Source: Euryarchaeota archaeon UBA256 (lineage in GTDB: Archaea; Thermoplasmatota; Poseidoniia; Poseidoniales; Poseidoniaceae). Taken from it: a stretch of 64,000 nucleotides of DNA. The notes below the pieces were generated by a model. That model had not been told where the DNA came from. It saw only the letters and a list, made by a program, of their open reading frames with translations, and made no database searches. Location of the stretch: NCBI GenBank assembly GCA_002494645.1, contig DACE01000033.1, positions 14,538 to 78,537 on the forward strand, given 5' to 3'. Made by a program: the position numbers and the translations under genes. Shown piece after piece: positions 36,278-44,948 of the stretch (positions are counted from its first letter, which is position 1; every line of letters begins with the position of its first letter).

Positions 36278-37549
36278 CTATTGTACCGACATGAACCCTT
36301 CACGTTCAACACCAAAATCAATGGTTGCATCATAACCGATTTTGGAAGTTTTCCCGTTGCTGTATCGAGATGGGTCCAAGGAACTGCCACGTTGGTCGCT
36401 CAGAATAATCGTGTCTTTATCTGGTTGCCATCGTGTCATCATAGCCCATTCCACCCGAACCGGGTCTGTGATGTCAATATCCTCGTCAACAACGGTGACG
36501 ATCTTCATGCTTTTATGACCGGCGAAAGCGGCTTCAATGGCCTTCATTCCATCATTTTCCCGTTCTTTTTTGATTTTCAATACCGCTCCAAGCCATCCAC
36601 ATCCCCCTTCCGTCATATGAACGTCCACACAGTTCACAACCTCGTTAACGGCTGCTTTGATGGTTGGTGCTCGGGGTAAACCCATGAGGGTCTTATGCTC
36701 GGCCTCACCGGGTATCAACGCGTGGAAAATAGGGTCATTTCTATGAGTGAGGCCATCGATTGCAATGACCGGTTCTTGGCGAACATCATCCACCGTACCC
36801 GTAATGTCGACGTATGGGCCTTCATCATCATCTTCAAGCGTGATACGACCCCACCATGCATATTCTGCATCGGCTGGAATCTGAACACCATTTGGAAGTT
36901 CAACAAGTTCTAGTTGCGTTCCATAGAGTTTCTCGTGCAGTGCGGCGGCTATGGTGAGTTCGTCAATGTTTTCATTGAAGGACATCGCTGCTGCCAACAA
37001 TACCACGGGGTCGGGTGCATTGACAACTGCAACGGAAACCTCGCGCCCTTCGCTACGGGCGTTCATGACCATGGTTCGAAGATGTCGAGGTACAAGGCGA
37101 ACAACGAGATGGTTTTTGTCTCGTAAATACTGCCTGTGAAAGGAGACGTTACGAATACCAGCATCTTGTGCAATGATGATACTCGCAGATGAATATCGCC
37201 CTCTGTCTGCTGGCCAATGGTGAGGTATGGGTATTGCCGTCAAATCAACATCTACCGCCACGTTTTCCATACATGGCGCGTGTTCTGAATCGATGAGGAT
37301 GGGAGTACTTGGGTTGGTCATAGCCCATCCCAATGTATCGATGTAGGCTTCGGGCTCGATACCAATCGCAGCACAGAGTCGGTCCCTCGTGAGCATATTC
37401 ACGGCTGACCTGTGGCCAGGACATTCGGTAATTTTATTGAAAATCGTCATGGCATGGTTGGTCGATTGAGAATGCTCAAGCATCTCATGAATGAGGCTGG
37501 TTTCACCCTCTTCAATCGTTGCAGCAGCGAGGTGGTCGCGAAAGGCCAT
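36278..37549 (-). CDS. UbiD-family decarboxylase, candidate anhydromevalonate phosphate decarboxylase
   Basis: About 423 aa. The UbiD fold is indicated by LTAIPIPHHWPADRGRYSSA, the cofactor-binding region NVSFHRQYLRDKNHLVVRLV, and HRNDPIFHALIPGEAEHKTLMG. These enzymes use prenylated FMN. Archaeal UbiD homologues decarboxylate trans-anhydromevalonate 5-phosphate in the archaeal mevalonate pathway, giving isopentenyl phosphate. The isopentenyl phosphate kinase that uses this product is encoded at 43704-44516, which supports that role (inference). ATG 37549 (MAFRDHLAAA) is preferred over a TTG/ATG extension to 37687. Confidence 0.82.
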   Translation of the reverse strand: MAFRDHLAAATIEEGETSLIHEMLEHSQSTNHAMTIFNKITECPGHRSAVNMLTRDRLCAAIGIEPEAYIDTLGWAMTNPSTPILIDSEHAPCMENVAVDVDLTAIPIPHHWPADRGRYSSASIIIAQDAGIRNVSFHRQYLRDKNHLVVRLVPRHLRTMVMNARSEGREVSVAVVNAPDPVVLLAAAMSFNENIDELTIAAALHEKLYGTQLELVELPNGVQIPADAEYAWWGRITLEDDDEGPYVDITGTVDDVRQEPVIAIDGLTHRNDPIFHALIPGEAEHKTLMGLPRAPTIKAAVNEVVNCVDVHMTEGGCGWLGAVLKIKKERENDGMKAIEAAFAGHKSMKIVTVVDEDIDITDPVRVEWAMMTRWQPDKDTIILSDQRGSSLDPSRYSNGKTSKIGYDATIDFGVEREGFMSVQ

Positions 37550-37660
37550 GTTGCTTCCACGGGTAGGCGTTGCTTGAATGTTGTTCACTCCTTGTGCGAT
37601 GAATATGGATGCTTGAAAACCAATACACAGAGGCAAAGATACGAACCCCATGAGGGATTT

Positions 37661-37670
37661 GATTAAATAG
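37661..37670 (+). promoter_or_regulatory. Candidate TATA box for the rps12 operon
   Basis: GATTAAATAG lies in the divergent gap between the ubiD-like gene and rps12, about 45 bases before the rps12 ATG. This allows a short leader containing the GGTGATGATG site at 37700. Composition and position only. Confidence 0.3.
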
Positions 37671-37709
37671 GGGCGGCAAGTCGGCAAAATGCTTCAATAG
37701 GTGATGATG

Positions 37710-38138
37710 ATGGGTAGAGGACTCTTCGCAGGTGCAAAGATGGCAAAAGACCGTCAAAAATTCCGTTGGTCTGACCGCCGATACAAAAAGCGTATGCTCA
37801 AGAGTCGCGCCAAGCACGATCCGTTGGCTGGATCCACCCAAGCGAAGGGCATCGTCATCGAAAAAGTTGGTATCGAAGCCAAACAACCAAACTCTGGAAT
37901 CCGTAAGGCTGTCAAGATTTCCTTGATCAAGAATGGAAACAAATTGACGGCATTCGCTCCCGGTGATGGGGCAATCAACTTCATTGACGAACACGACGAA
38001 GTCATGGTCGAAGGTATCGGTGGACGCATGGGTCGTTCATACGGTGACATCCCTGGAGTTCGTTACAAAGTAATCCAAGTCAACGGCGTGTCTCTTGATG
38101 AAATGGTTCGGGGACGCAAGGAGAAGCCAGTCCGCTGA
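37710..38138 (+). CDS. rps12: Ribosomal protein S12 (uS12)
   Basis: 142 aa from ATG 37710 (MGRGLFAGAKMAKDRQKFRW), the conserved archaeal start. Upstream GTG/ATG codons of a GTGATGATGATG run are in frame but would add only Met residues. The decoding-centre loop KQPNSGIRKAVKISLIKNG and the GDIPGVRYKVIQVNGVSL segment are intact. First gene of an abbreviated str operon (rps12-rps7-EF-2). Confidence 0.96.
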   Translation: MGRGLFAGAKMAKDRQKFRWSDRRYKKRMLKSRAKHDPLAGSTQAKGIVIEKVGIEAKQPNSGIRKAVKISLIKNGNKLTAFAPGDGAINFIDEHDEVMVEGIGGRMGRSYGDIPGVRYKVIQVNGVSLDEMVRGRKEKPVR

Positions 38139-38148
38139 GGTGATGATG

Positions 38149-38760
38149 ATGAGTGACGCAGAAACCGATGCCCTTGAAGTCAAGCCAATCGCTGGCCTAG
38201 GTACCAATGTATTTGGAAAGTGGGACGCTTCTGAAGTGACCTGCAAGGACCCTGGACTTGCCCCTTACATCAACCTCACAACCGTTGGTGTCCCCCATAC
38301 TGGTGGACGCCACGCTAATGCTTGGTTTGGAAAAGCCAAGTTGTCCGTCGTAGAGCGTTACATCAACAAACTCATGCGTACTGGTTCATACACTGGTAAG
38401 AAAATGGGCGCTATGAAAGCCTTTGAAGGGGCATTGGACCAAATTGCCGAGCGCTCAGGAGAAAACCCCCTGCAAATTTTCGTGAATGCCATTTGCAATG
38501 CTGCTCCAATGGAAGAAATTACCCGTATCAAATTTGGTGCGGTCTCACAACCCAAAGCTGTTGATTCGTCTCCATCCCGACGTTTGGACGTAGCTCTAGC
38601 AAACCTCGCTAAAGGTGCCCAACAAGGAACACACAAGTCCAAGCGAACACTAAAGAATTGCATCATCAACGAACTTTCGAAGGCCAGTGAAGGTGATGTC
38701 ACCTCGTATGCTGTTGGCAAGAAGGAAGAACTTGAGCGAATCGCGGCCTCGGCCCGGTGA
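38149..38760 (+). CDS. rps7: Ribosomal protein S7 (uS7)
   Basis: About 203 aa from ATG 38149 (MSDAETDALE), preceded by GAGGTGATGATG. A longer frame from 38095 lies inside rps12. The conserved core is GGRHANAWFGKAKLSVVERYINKLMRTG, split by short connectors, with the NPLQIFVNAICNAAPMEE helix and the RRLDVALANLAKGAQQG region. It binds 16S rRNA at the 3' major domain and the E site. Confidence 0.95.
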   Translation: MSDAETDALEVKPIAGLGTNVFGKWDASEVTCKDPGLAPYINLTTVGVPHTGGRHANAWFGKAKLSVVERYINKLMRTGSYTGKKMGAMKAFEGALDQIAERSGENPLQIFVNAICNAAPMEEITRIKFGAVSQPKAVDSSPSRRLDVALANLAKGAQQGTHKSKRTLKNCIINELSKASEGDVTSYAVGKKEELERIAASAR

Positions 38761-38874
38761 ACTCTTGCGACCCCTGCATCGCAGCTTTACTACGCTCCTG
38801 TCCGTACAAGCATTGGGCGTCGTGATCCATGCCGCCTCAGGCATGCTCGAACCGCTTCGGGTTACGCCAACGCT

Positions 38875-39105
38875 GTGCTCTTGGTATGCGCATGTATGAT
38901 TCTCCAGTCGCCGAGAGGTGCAAAGAAGATTGGTGCCGCATTGCCTTTTGCTTTCCTCGTGTTAAACGGTGTGTTCATCACCATCCACGGCATGACCACT
39001 GGTGCTCGAGGAGATCTGAGAATACCGATGTTAGTGCTTGTGCTTAGTTTCATAGTGGCCTTGATGTTCCATGTCCAGTTGACCATGAAATTTGAGTCGG
39101 CGTGA
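38875..39105 (+). CDS. Small membrane protein between rps7 and EF-2, possibly the 3' part of a frameshifted gene
   Basis: 76 aa open frame starting at GTG 38875 with three hydrophobic segments (LLVCACMILQ, IGAALPFAFLVLNGVFITIHG, IPMLVLVLSFIVALMFHVQL). The region just upstream (38765-38899, a different frame) encodes MRPLHRSFTTLLSVQALGV followed by VIHAASGMLEPL from a TTG with a good GGTGA site. That looks like the missing first membrane helix. Joining the two frames would give a four-helix protein of about 113 aa at 38765-39105. So this is either a small intact gene or a gene broken by a one-base shift. No family is recognised. Confidence 0.4.
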   Translation: MLLVCACMILQSPRGAKKIGAALPFAFLVLNGVFITIHGMTTGARGDLRIPMLVLVLSFIVALMFHVQLTMKFESA

Positions 39106-39170
39106 GAATCACCATCTGTTCACGTTTTCAGGCCTTGGTCTTGTCATTCTGTCAAGTCAGTAGCGCGCCA

Positions 39171-39176
39171 CTTAAG
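39171..39176 (+). promoter_or_regulatory. Candidate TATA element for EF-2
   Basis: CTTAAG lies about 50 bases before the EF-2 ATG (39221), with a GGTGGT ribosome-binding site at 39211-39216. Weak, based on spacing only. Confidence 0.2.
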
Positions 39177-39220
39177 AACTCCTTTTCAGTGGCCAGCACA
39201 ACGAGAACACGGTGGTAACC

Positions 39221-41428
39221 ATGGGACGCAAAGAAGAGAACATCAAGAAGGCTACAGAAGTTATGCACATACTCCCACAAATCAGGAATTTGTGTATCGC
39301 TGCTCACATTGACCACGGAAAGACAACGCTCTCCGACAACCTCATTGCGGGTGCAGGGATGATGTCCAATGAACTGGCTGGTTCAGCCCGTGTCTTGGAT
39401 TTTGATGAACAGGAATCTGCTCGTGGAATCACCATCAACGCAGCTTCTGCTTCAATGGTTCACGGTGTTGAGGGGACTGACTACCTCATCAATCTCATTG
39501 ACACGCCAGGTCACGTTGACTTTGGCGGCGACGTAACACGTGCCATGCGAGCTGTTGACGGATGTTTCATCCTCGCTTGTGCTGTTGAGGGGCCAATGCC
39601 CCAAACCGAAACAGTGGTGCGTCAAGCATTGAAAGAGAAAGTCAAGCCAGTTCTCTTCATCAACAAAGTGGACCGCCTTATCAACGAACTTCAGGTGACT
39701 CCTGAAGACATGATGGCTCGATTCACTGAGACCATTAAGAAAGTCAACAAATTGATCAAGGAGTTTGCACCTGAAGAGTTCAAGAAATCGTGGCAAGTCT
39801 CTGTTAATGATGGAACTGTTGCTTTCGGATCGGCTTATCACAACTGGGGAATCACTGTCCCTTACATGGCAAAGTCCAAGATTTCCTTTAAGGAAATTTT
39901 CGAATACTGTAACAACGAAGACCAAAAGACGTTGGCAAGTAAAGCTCCTGTCCATGAGGTCCTTCTGGACATGGCTGTTACCAAACTACCTGGCCCAGTT
40001 GAAGCTCAACCCTACCGTATTCCCAACATTTGGACGGGCGACCTTGACTCTGAAATTGGAAAGGCGATGGTGAGCTGTAACCCAGATGCTGACCTTGCTA
40101 TGATGATTACAAAGATTTGGATGGACCCCCACGCTGGTGAAGTTGCTGTCGGACGGGTTTATTCCGGTTCAATCAACCAAGGTGAGTCAGTCTACGCCAT
40201 CGGCGCTGCCAAACCAGAACGTGTTCAGCAAGTCTCCATGATGGTCGGTGGTGACCGAATTACGGTCCCCAAGGTCGTTGCTGGAAACATCGCTGCAGTC
40301 ACTGGGATCCGCTCAGCTGCTGCTGGTGTCACCCTTTCTGGAAATAAAGAGTTCACACCCTTTGAAGCGATTCGCCACTATTCTGACCCAGTTGTTACGG
40401 TCGCTGTTGAACCAAAGAGCATGAAGGACCTTCCAAAGTTCATTGACGCACTTCGTTCGCTCGCCAAAGCCGATGCCTCACTTCAAGTGACCACGAACCA
40501 AGAAACCGGTGAAGCCCTCTTGGCAGGAATGGGTGAACTTCATCTTGAGATTACTGTGTACCGTATTGAGGAAGAGCAGAACATCAAGGTCAAAGTCAGC
40601 CCACCAATTGTCGTTTACCGTGAAGGTATTGAAGGCAGCAACCGAGGTAATTCCTTTGAAGGGAAATCACCCAATCGTCACAACCGATTTATGTTTGAAA
40701 TTGAAGCTTTGCCTGAAGAAGTCGTTGCAGCACTCCGTGCAGGTGACCTCGGCGACGGTCCAGTGCGTTCCAATGACGCAAAGGAAGTAGGTAACAAATT
40801 CGGAGAACTTGGCATGGACCGAGACACGATGCGTAAAATCTACGCCATCAAAGGCTCCAACGTCCTCGTCAACGATACCAAAGGTATCCAAAACCTCCAC
40901 GAAACACGTGAGTTGATCATCGAAGCATTCAACGAAGTGTGTGTAAAGGGACCTATTGCAGACGAACCTGTTCAGGGAATGTATGTTCGTTTGGTCGATG
41001 CAAAACTTCACGAAGACGCCATTCACCGTGGCCCAGCTCAAACAATTCCAGCCGTTCGCAACGGTATCAAAGGTGCCATGATGCGAGCACGAACAGTGTT
41101 GCTTGAACCCATGCAAAAGGCCTTCATTTCAGTGCCAAATGATTGGCTCGGTCAAGTGACACGTGAAGTCACCACCCGTCGTGGTATCATCGAAGATATG
41201 CCATCTGAAGGCAACGTAACAACCGTTGTTGGTGTAATCCCAATTGCTGAAACGTTCGGTTTCTCTAACGATATTCGTGCAGCCTCACAGGGCCGTGCAG
41301 TATGGAACACTGAAAACCTAGGATTTGAAATTCTTCCTCCTCAATTGTTCAACAAAGTTGTCGGGGAAATTCGCCAACGAAAGGGCCTGAAGCCCGAACC
41401 AAACCCCGAATCATACTACTCAGATTGA
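39221..41428 (+). CDS. fusA: Translation elongation factor 2
   Basis: 735 aa GTPase that translocates the ribosome. G1 is AHIDHGKTT, switch I is SARGITI, G3 is DTPGHVDFGG and G4 is NKVD. The C-terminal domain has the diphthamide loop DAIHRGPAQ; the His at about residue 602 is the modification target, which matches the dph6 gene at 27288-27935. The archaeal-type C-terminus ends PESYYSD. I chose ATG 39221 (MGRKEENIKK) with GGTGGT upstream. EF-1alpha and S10, often downstream in archaea, are not adjacent; a MOSC gene follows after 6 bases. Confidence 0.97.
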   Translation: MGRKEENIKKATEVMHILPQIRNLCIAAHIDHGKTTLSDNLIAGAGMMSNELAGSARVLDFDEQESARGITINAASASMVHGVEGTDYLINLIDTPGHVDFGGDVTRAMRAVDGCFILACAVEGPMPQTETVVRQALKEKVKPVLFINKVDRLINELQVTPEDMMARFTETIKKVNKLIKEFAPEEFKKSWQVSVNDGTVAFGSAYHNWGITVPYMAKSKISFKEIFEYCNNEDQKTLASKAPVHEVLLDMAVTKLPGPVEAQPYRIPNIWTGDLDSEIGKAMVSCNPDADLAMMITKIWMDPHAGEVAVGRVYSGSINQGESVYAIGAAKPERVQQVSMMVGGDRITVPKVVAGNIAAVTGIRSAAAGVTLSGNKEFTPFEAIRHYSDPVVTVAVEPKSMKDLPKFIDALRSLAKADASLQVTTNQETGEALLAGMGELHLEITVYRIEEEQNIKVKVSPPIVVYREGIEGSNRGNSFEGKSPNRHNRFMFEIEALPEEVVAALRAGDLGDGPVRSNDAKEVGNKFGELGMDRDTMRKIYAIKGSNVLVNDTKGIQNLHETRELIIEAFNEVCVKGPIADEPVQGMYVRLVDAKLHEDAIHRGPAQTIPAVRNGIKGAMMRARTVLLEPMQKAFISVPNDWLGQVTREVTTRRGIIEDMPSEGNVTTVVGVIPIAETFGFSNDIRAASQGRAVWNTENLGFEILPPQLFNKVVGEIRQRKGLKPEPNPESYYSD

Positions 41429-41434
41429 GGCGAG

Positions 41435-41929
41435 ATGATGGCGCAGGTCATTGGCTTGCATGTCAACCCACAGGGAGGAGTTCCCAAGCATCCAGTTGAT
41501 ACACTGGAAGTATCATTGATTGATGGTATTTCCGGGGACCGTCAAAATGACTTGAAGCATCACGGCGGACCCCAACGAGCGATTTGTTTGATGCAATGGG
41601 AGGTCATGAAGGAATTACAGGACGCTGGACATCCCATCTTTCCAGGTTCAACAGGGGAAAATCTTCTCATCAAGGGCTTAGATGTCAAGGACTTCTATGT
41701 GGGTTCGGTATTGTCTGTCGGTAGTTCCGTGATCATTGAAATAACGAGTGATGCTCCGCCATGCAAAACAATTCGTGAATCATTTGCGAATGGCGTATTC
41801 AAGGCCTTAAGCCATACAGTTCAACCTCAAAAAACACGTTGGTACGCACGAATCAAAACGGAGGGAGCGATAACCATGAACGATGAAGTTCATGCCATCA
41901 GTGGATCCGAGCAAGTTGGAAGTCAGTAA
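41435..41929 (+). CDS. MOSC-domain protein
   Basis: 164 aa stand-alone MOSC domain (YiiM/MoaC-MOSC-like). Features: GISGDRQNDLKHHGGPQRAI, GSTGENLLIKGLDV, and the conserved Cys in SDAPPCKTI that in relatives handles sulfur or molybdenum-cofactor chemistry. A role in molybdenum-cofactor-dependent detoxification or sulfur transfer is possible but not shown. It lies 6 bases after EF-2 and its last 32 bases overlap the convergent IDI-GGPPS gene. Confidence 0.85.
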   Translation: MMAQVIGLHVNPQGGVPKHPVDTLEVSLIDGISGDRQNDLKHHGGPQRAICLMQWEVMKELQDAGHPIFPGSTGENLLIKGLDVKDFYVGSVLSVGSSVIIEITSDAPPCKTIRESFANGVFKALSHTVQPQKTRWYARIKTEGAITMNDEVHAISGSEQVGSQ

Positions 41930-43649
41930 GTTCTCGAAGCGCAACGAGAGCAGGACCTTCTCCCAGCATGTCGAGGCATTCGTGTGCTTGAGCATGATAT
42001 GCTTCCGCCCTCGAACGTGCGTATTGAATTGAGCCCAGTTCTTCAAGAGCATCCAAGCCGTCTTTGAGGCCTTCCGGTGTCACAGCCTCTCCCTTTCCGA
42101 GAACATTCAACAAGCGTTTCTTTGCAGGGCTATCGGGTTGTTCCAGCGCATGAATGACCATCAGGGTGCGTTTCCCCTGTGCGACATCGGAACCTGCGGG
42201 TTTCCCGAGTGTTTCTGAATCTGAGAGTATGTCAATCAAGTCATCCATAAGTTGGAAACATAGTCCCAAAGAGAGGCCCCACCTTGACATCAATTCAATC
42301 GTTTCTTGACTTCCGCCAGAGATACGCGCTCCAATTTCTGAGCAAATCTGGAACATGACCGCCGTCTTTCCTTCAATCATTTCAAGATAGTTTTCTTCAG
42401 AAACATCAAGACGCTCTTCAAATTCTATGTCCATTTGTTGCCCTTCACTTACTCGGCGAACCATCCAAGCAATTCTGTTGACGAGCGGTGCAACATCTTC
42501 GGGGTCAAGGTTTTCTGCCATAACCAATCGCTCAAAGGCAATGGCGAGCATCGCATCCCCAGCGTTGATGGCGGTTGGCATGCCGTATTCAATATGAACA
42601 GCATTTCGGCCACGGCGAATCTCGTCGTCATCCATAATGTCATCATGGACCAAAGTAAAGCTGTGAACGGTTTCAATGGCTGCACCGATGTCAAGCAGAC
42701 CTGAATGAGAATCTCCGACTGCCTTTGCAACAAGCCAGGGAAGGGTTGCTCTCATTCGCTTACCACCACCTTCAATGAGGTGCATCATCGCATTTCCAAG
42801 TCGCTCATGGCGAGATGCACGTAGACTTGTTTCGATTCGTCGTTCAATCAAAGGTTTAACTTCCATAATCGACGTCAGCAGGTCTGCACCTTCCGCATTT
42901 GGTAACATGTGCGTGACATCCCCCATGTCGTGAATCAGATCATCGCTTAGGCCAAGGAGTGCATGCTTGTCATTGTGATGAATCCACCAATCCTCGGTCA
43001 TGATTCGGGCAGCGATGCATCGGAACCATGGAGCAATTGCCTCTTCAGCATCACGTTCCTCAAGAAGCATGGATTCCATTTCTTCATAGTCAACCCAGCG
43101 TGTGGCTGAGATTTCGTTTGGATTTGGATTGATTTCCACATCCGCAGTCAACATCAGGATGTGGTCAAGTTCTCGTTCAATCCATTGTTGGTTCATTCTT
43201 GCGGAGTAGCGCATTTTTGTCATAAATACGAAATCATCAACGGAAAGTGCTGACGGGTCTATGCCCAATTCCTGCTCAAGTTTACGAATTGCTGCCTTCT
43301 TGCTACCAAGATACTCAGTTTCATTCAATTCATCGTCTGAATGCAGCGGGTGGGAGCAGCAAGAATTAGCCCATACGTGCGGGAATGTGACTTTATCCCC
43401 CGAACGTTGCTGAAGGAGAAGTTTCCCTTCTGCATTGAAAAGAAGGACGCTAAAGGCACGGTGATAAAGCCCTGAATCTTGATGAGCATCAAGTTTTGAG
43501 ACTGGGCCAACAACGTTGTCATGCTCGTCAACTTGGATGAGTGCCTCTGCCATGAGTGCTGCTTGCTGCTCATTGTGCGATGCAAGTATTTCGACCTGAC
43601 CTTCATCAAGGTCAATGCTTGGAACATCGTCAATCACATAACCCGACAT
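41898..43649 (-). CDS. Fused type-1 isopentenyl-diphosphate isomerase and geranylgeranyl diphosphate synthase
   Basis: 583 aa with two complete enzymes. Residues 30-225: Nudix-fold type-1 IDI with the catalytic Cys in ANSCCSHPL (C97/C98), KLEQELGI and the catalytic Glu in WIERELDHIL (about 160). Residues 260-583: trans-prenyltransferase with GGGKRMR (294-300), first Asp-rich motif DDIMD (336-340), GKT (427-429) and second Asp-rich motif DDLID (469-473). The Phe five residues before the first motif (FTLVHDD) fits archaeal C20 (GGPP) product control. The fusion isomerises IPP to DMAPP and would pass both to chain elongation for ether lipids. ATG 43649. It is downstream of the IPK gene on the same strand. 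Type-1 IDI is uncommon in archaea, which usually carry type 2. Confidence 0.92.
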   Translation of the reverse strand: MSGYVIDDVPSIDLDEGQVEILASHNEQQAALMAEALIQVDEHDNVVGPVSKLDAHQDSGLYHRAFSVLLFNAEGKLLLQQRSGDKVTFPHVWANSCCSHPLHSDDELNETEYLGSKKAAIRKLEQELGIDPSALSVDDFVFMTKMRYSARMNQQWIERELDHILMLTADVEINPNPNEISATRWVDYEEMESMLLEERDAEEAIAPWFRCIAARIMTEDWWIHHNDKHALLGLSDDLIHDMGDVTHMLPNAEGADLLTSIMEVKPLIERRIETSLRASRHERLGNAMMHLIEGGGKRMRATLPWLVAKAVGDSHSGLLDIGAAIETVHSFTLVHDDIMDDDEIRRGRNAVHIEYGMPTAINAGDAMLAIAFERLVMAENLDPEDVAPLVNRIAWMVRRVSEGQQMDIEFEERLDVSEENYLEMIEGKTAVMFQICSEIGARISGGSQETIELMSRWGLSLGLCFQLMDDLIDILSDSETLGKPAGSDVAQGKRTLMVIHALEQPDSPAKKRLLNVLGKGEAVTPEGLKDGLDALEELGSIQYARSRAEAYHAQAHECLDMLGEGPALVALRELTDFQLARIH

Positions 43650-43703
43650 GATGCTCCCACGCTCTTGTGAGCGCGGAGGCTACATGAAGAGTTCTCCGAT
43701 GAA

Positions 43704-44516
43704 TCATGATTTGAGAAGTTGTGTGCCCGTTACAGGGAGGCCCATGCATGCTTCCTGGACTCGGAGACCATGTTCACCGCTCACCAACCATACTTCAATT
43801 CCAGAATCAAGAGCTTCAAAGCCACGCTTGACTTTCAATCCAATTCCCCCAGTAACGTCCATGTCACTCTGATGTTCGCCTACAAATACGTCATTTGACG
43901 AGAGAGTAGACAACAATTCAGGCATTGGTTCTCCGTCTTGAGGAGGTGAGGCGAGTACCCCCTCCACTCCTCCCATAGCAAAGACAAGTCGATTGACGCC
44001 TTCAATTTCAGCCGCAAGGCGTTTGACGATGTCGTCCCCAGAAAGAATTCCGAATTGTCTGGGATGATCGCACTCAACGACATCGCCAAATGTGACCATC
44101 ACGATGCCGCGCGGAGCTTGCTCGAAAAATGTCAGGTCGCCCTCAAAGTCTGGACCTGTCCCTTTTGCCCATTGATGGGGGGGGATGGCAACGGCTGATA
44201 TATCTCTGCGGGTGAGGGCATCCATCACATGTTGATTGAGTTCAAGCATATCGTTCCGAACTTCTTCGATTGCATCGCGTTGTGAAAGTGGTTGAAATTC
44301 CACATTTGGAAGAAGGCCGTCAGCCAATTTGTATTGCTTTGCTTTGAGGTGCCCGAAAGAACCAGCACCATGAACGAGAATAACTTCAAATCCTTGTTCC
44401 AAACAAGCATGCAATTGGTCGGTAAGTTGGTCAAGAACGTCAGTTCGGACCGTTTTCATTTGGTCTTTCTCCGTAATGAGTCCTCCGCCCCATTTGAGAA
44501 CAACCCGCTCACGCAT
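43704..44516 (-). CDS. Isopentenyl phosphate kinase
   Basis: About 270 aa amino-acid-kinase-fold enzyme that phosphorylates isopentenyl phosphate to IPP. Motifs: VLKWGGGLITEK (N-terminal Lys/Gly loop), ILVHGAGSFGHLKA (the IPK-type catalytic His region), FGILSGDDIVKRLA, and SDMDVTGGIGLKVK. I chose ATG 44516 (MRERVVLKWGGG). The longer frame to 44645 would overlap the divergent zinc-ribbon gene. It is 54 bases upstream of the IDI-GGPPS fusion, so the product (IPP) is made next to the enzyme that uses it. Confidence 0.92.
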   Translation of the reverse strand: MRERVVLKWGGGLITEKDQMKTVRTDVLDQLTDQLHACLEQGFEVILVHGAGSFGHLKAKQYKLADGLLPNVEFQPLSQRDAIEEVRNDMLELNQHVMDALTRRDISAVAIPPHQWAKGTGPDFEGDLTFFEQAPRGIVMVTFGDVVECDHPRQFGILSGDDIVKRLAAEIEGVNRLVFAMGGVEGVLASPPQDGEPMPELLSTLSSNDVFVGEHQSDMDVTGGIGLKVKRGFEALDSGIEVWLVSGEHGLRVQEACMGLPVTGTQLLKS

Positions 44517-44606
44517 GCTCCGCCCAGTGGCCTCAAATTGAAGAGCATACCGACGCTTCTTTAGTGCGAGCAAGGATTCATGAGGCAAGGCATCCGAGCG
44601 TGGGGC

Positions 44607-44945
44607 ATGGCCGAGTCGCCCAATATGGATGAATTCATGCGTCACTTACAAGTATGCGTAGAAGAAGCGCACACAATCGCAGATTCAAAAGAACGTGAAC
44701 AACGCTTGTGGCAACTGGAGTCTGCGCTCCAAGAGGCTATCATTTACAAGAACCGATATGAAGAATTACAGCGGCACGGGATTGACCCAGTCCGATTAAT
44801 CGATTCCGAAGTAGGGCAATCATCACCTCCAGCGCCGAAAAAAGTAGAGGCTTTGATGACTGGACACGTCCATTGTGCGACGTGCAAAGCAGTGTTAGAG
44901 GCAGATCTTGATTTCTGCCCGGCATGTGGCTCAGAAAAGGCCTGA
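44607..44945 (+). CDS. Small zinc-ribbon protein with coiled coil
   Basis: About 112 aa from ATG 44607; ATG 44580 and ATG 44625 are in-frame alternatives. An N-terminal helical/coiled-coil part (VEEAHTIADSKEREQRLWQL, then ALQEAIIYKNRYEEL) is followed by a C-terminal zinc ribbon CATC-x11-CPAC. Function unknown; possibly a protein-protein or nucleic-acid adaptor. It stands alone between minus-strand genes. Confidence 0.65.
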   Translation: MAESPNMDEFMRHLQVCVEEAHTIADSKEREQRLWQLESALQEAIIYKNRYEELQRHGIDPVRLIDSEVGQSSPPAPKKVEALMTGHVHCATCKAVLEADLDFCPACGSEKA

Positions 44946-44948
44946 GGT

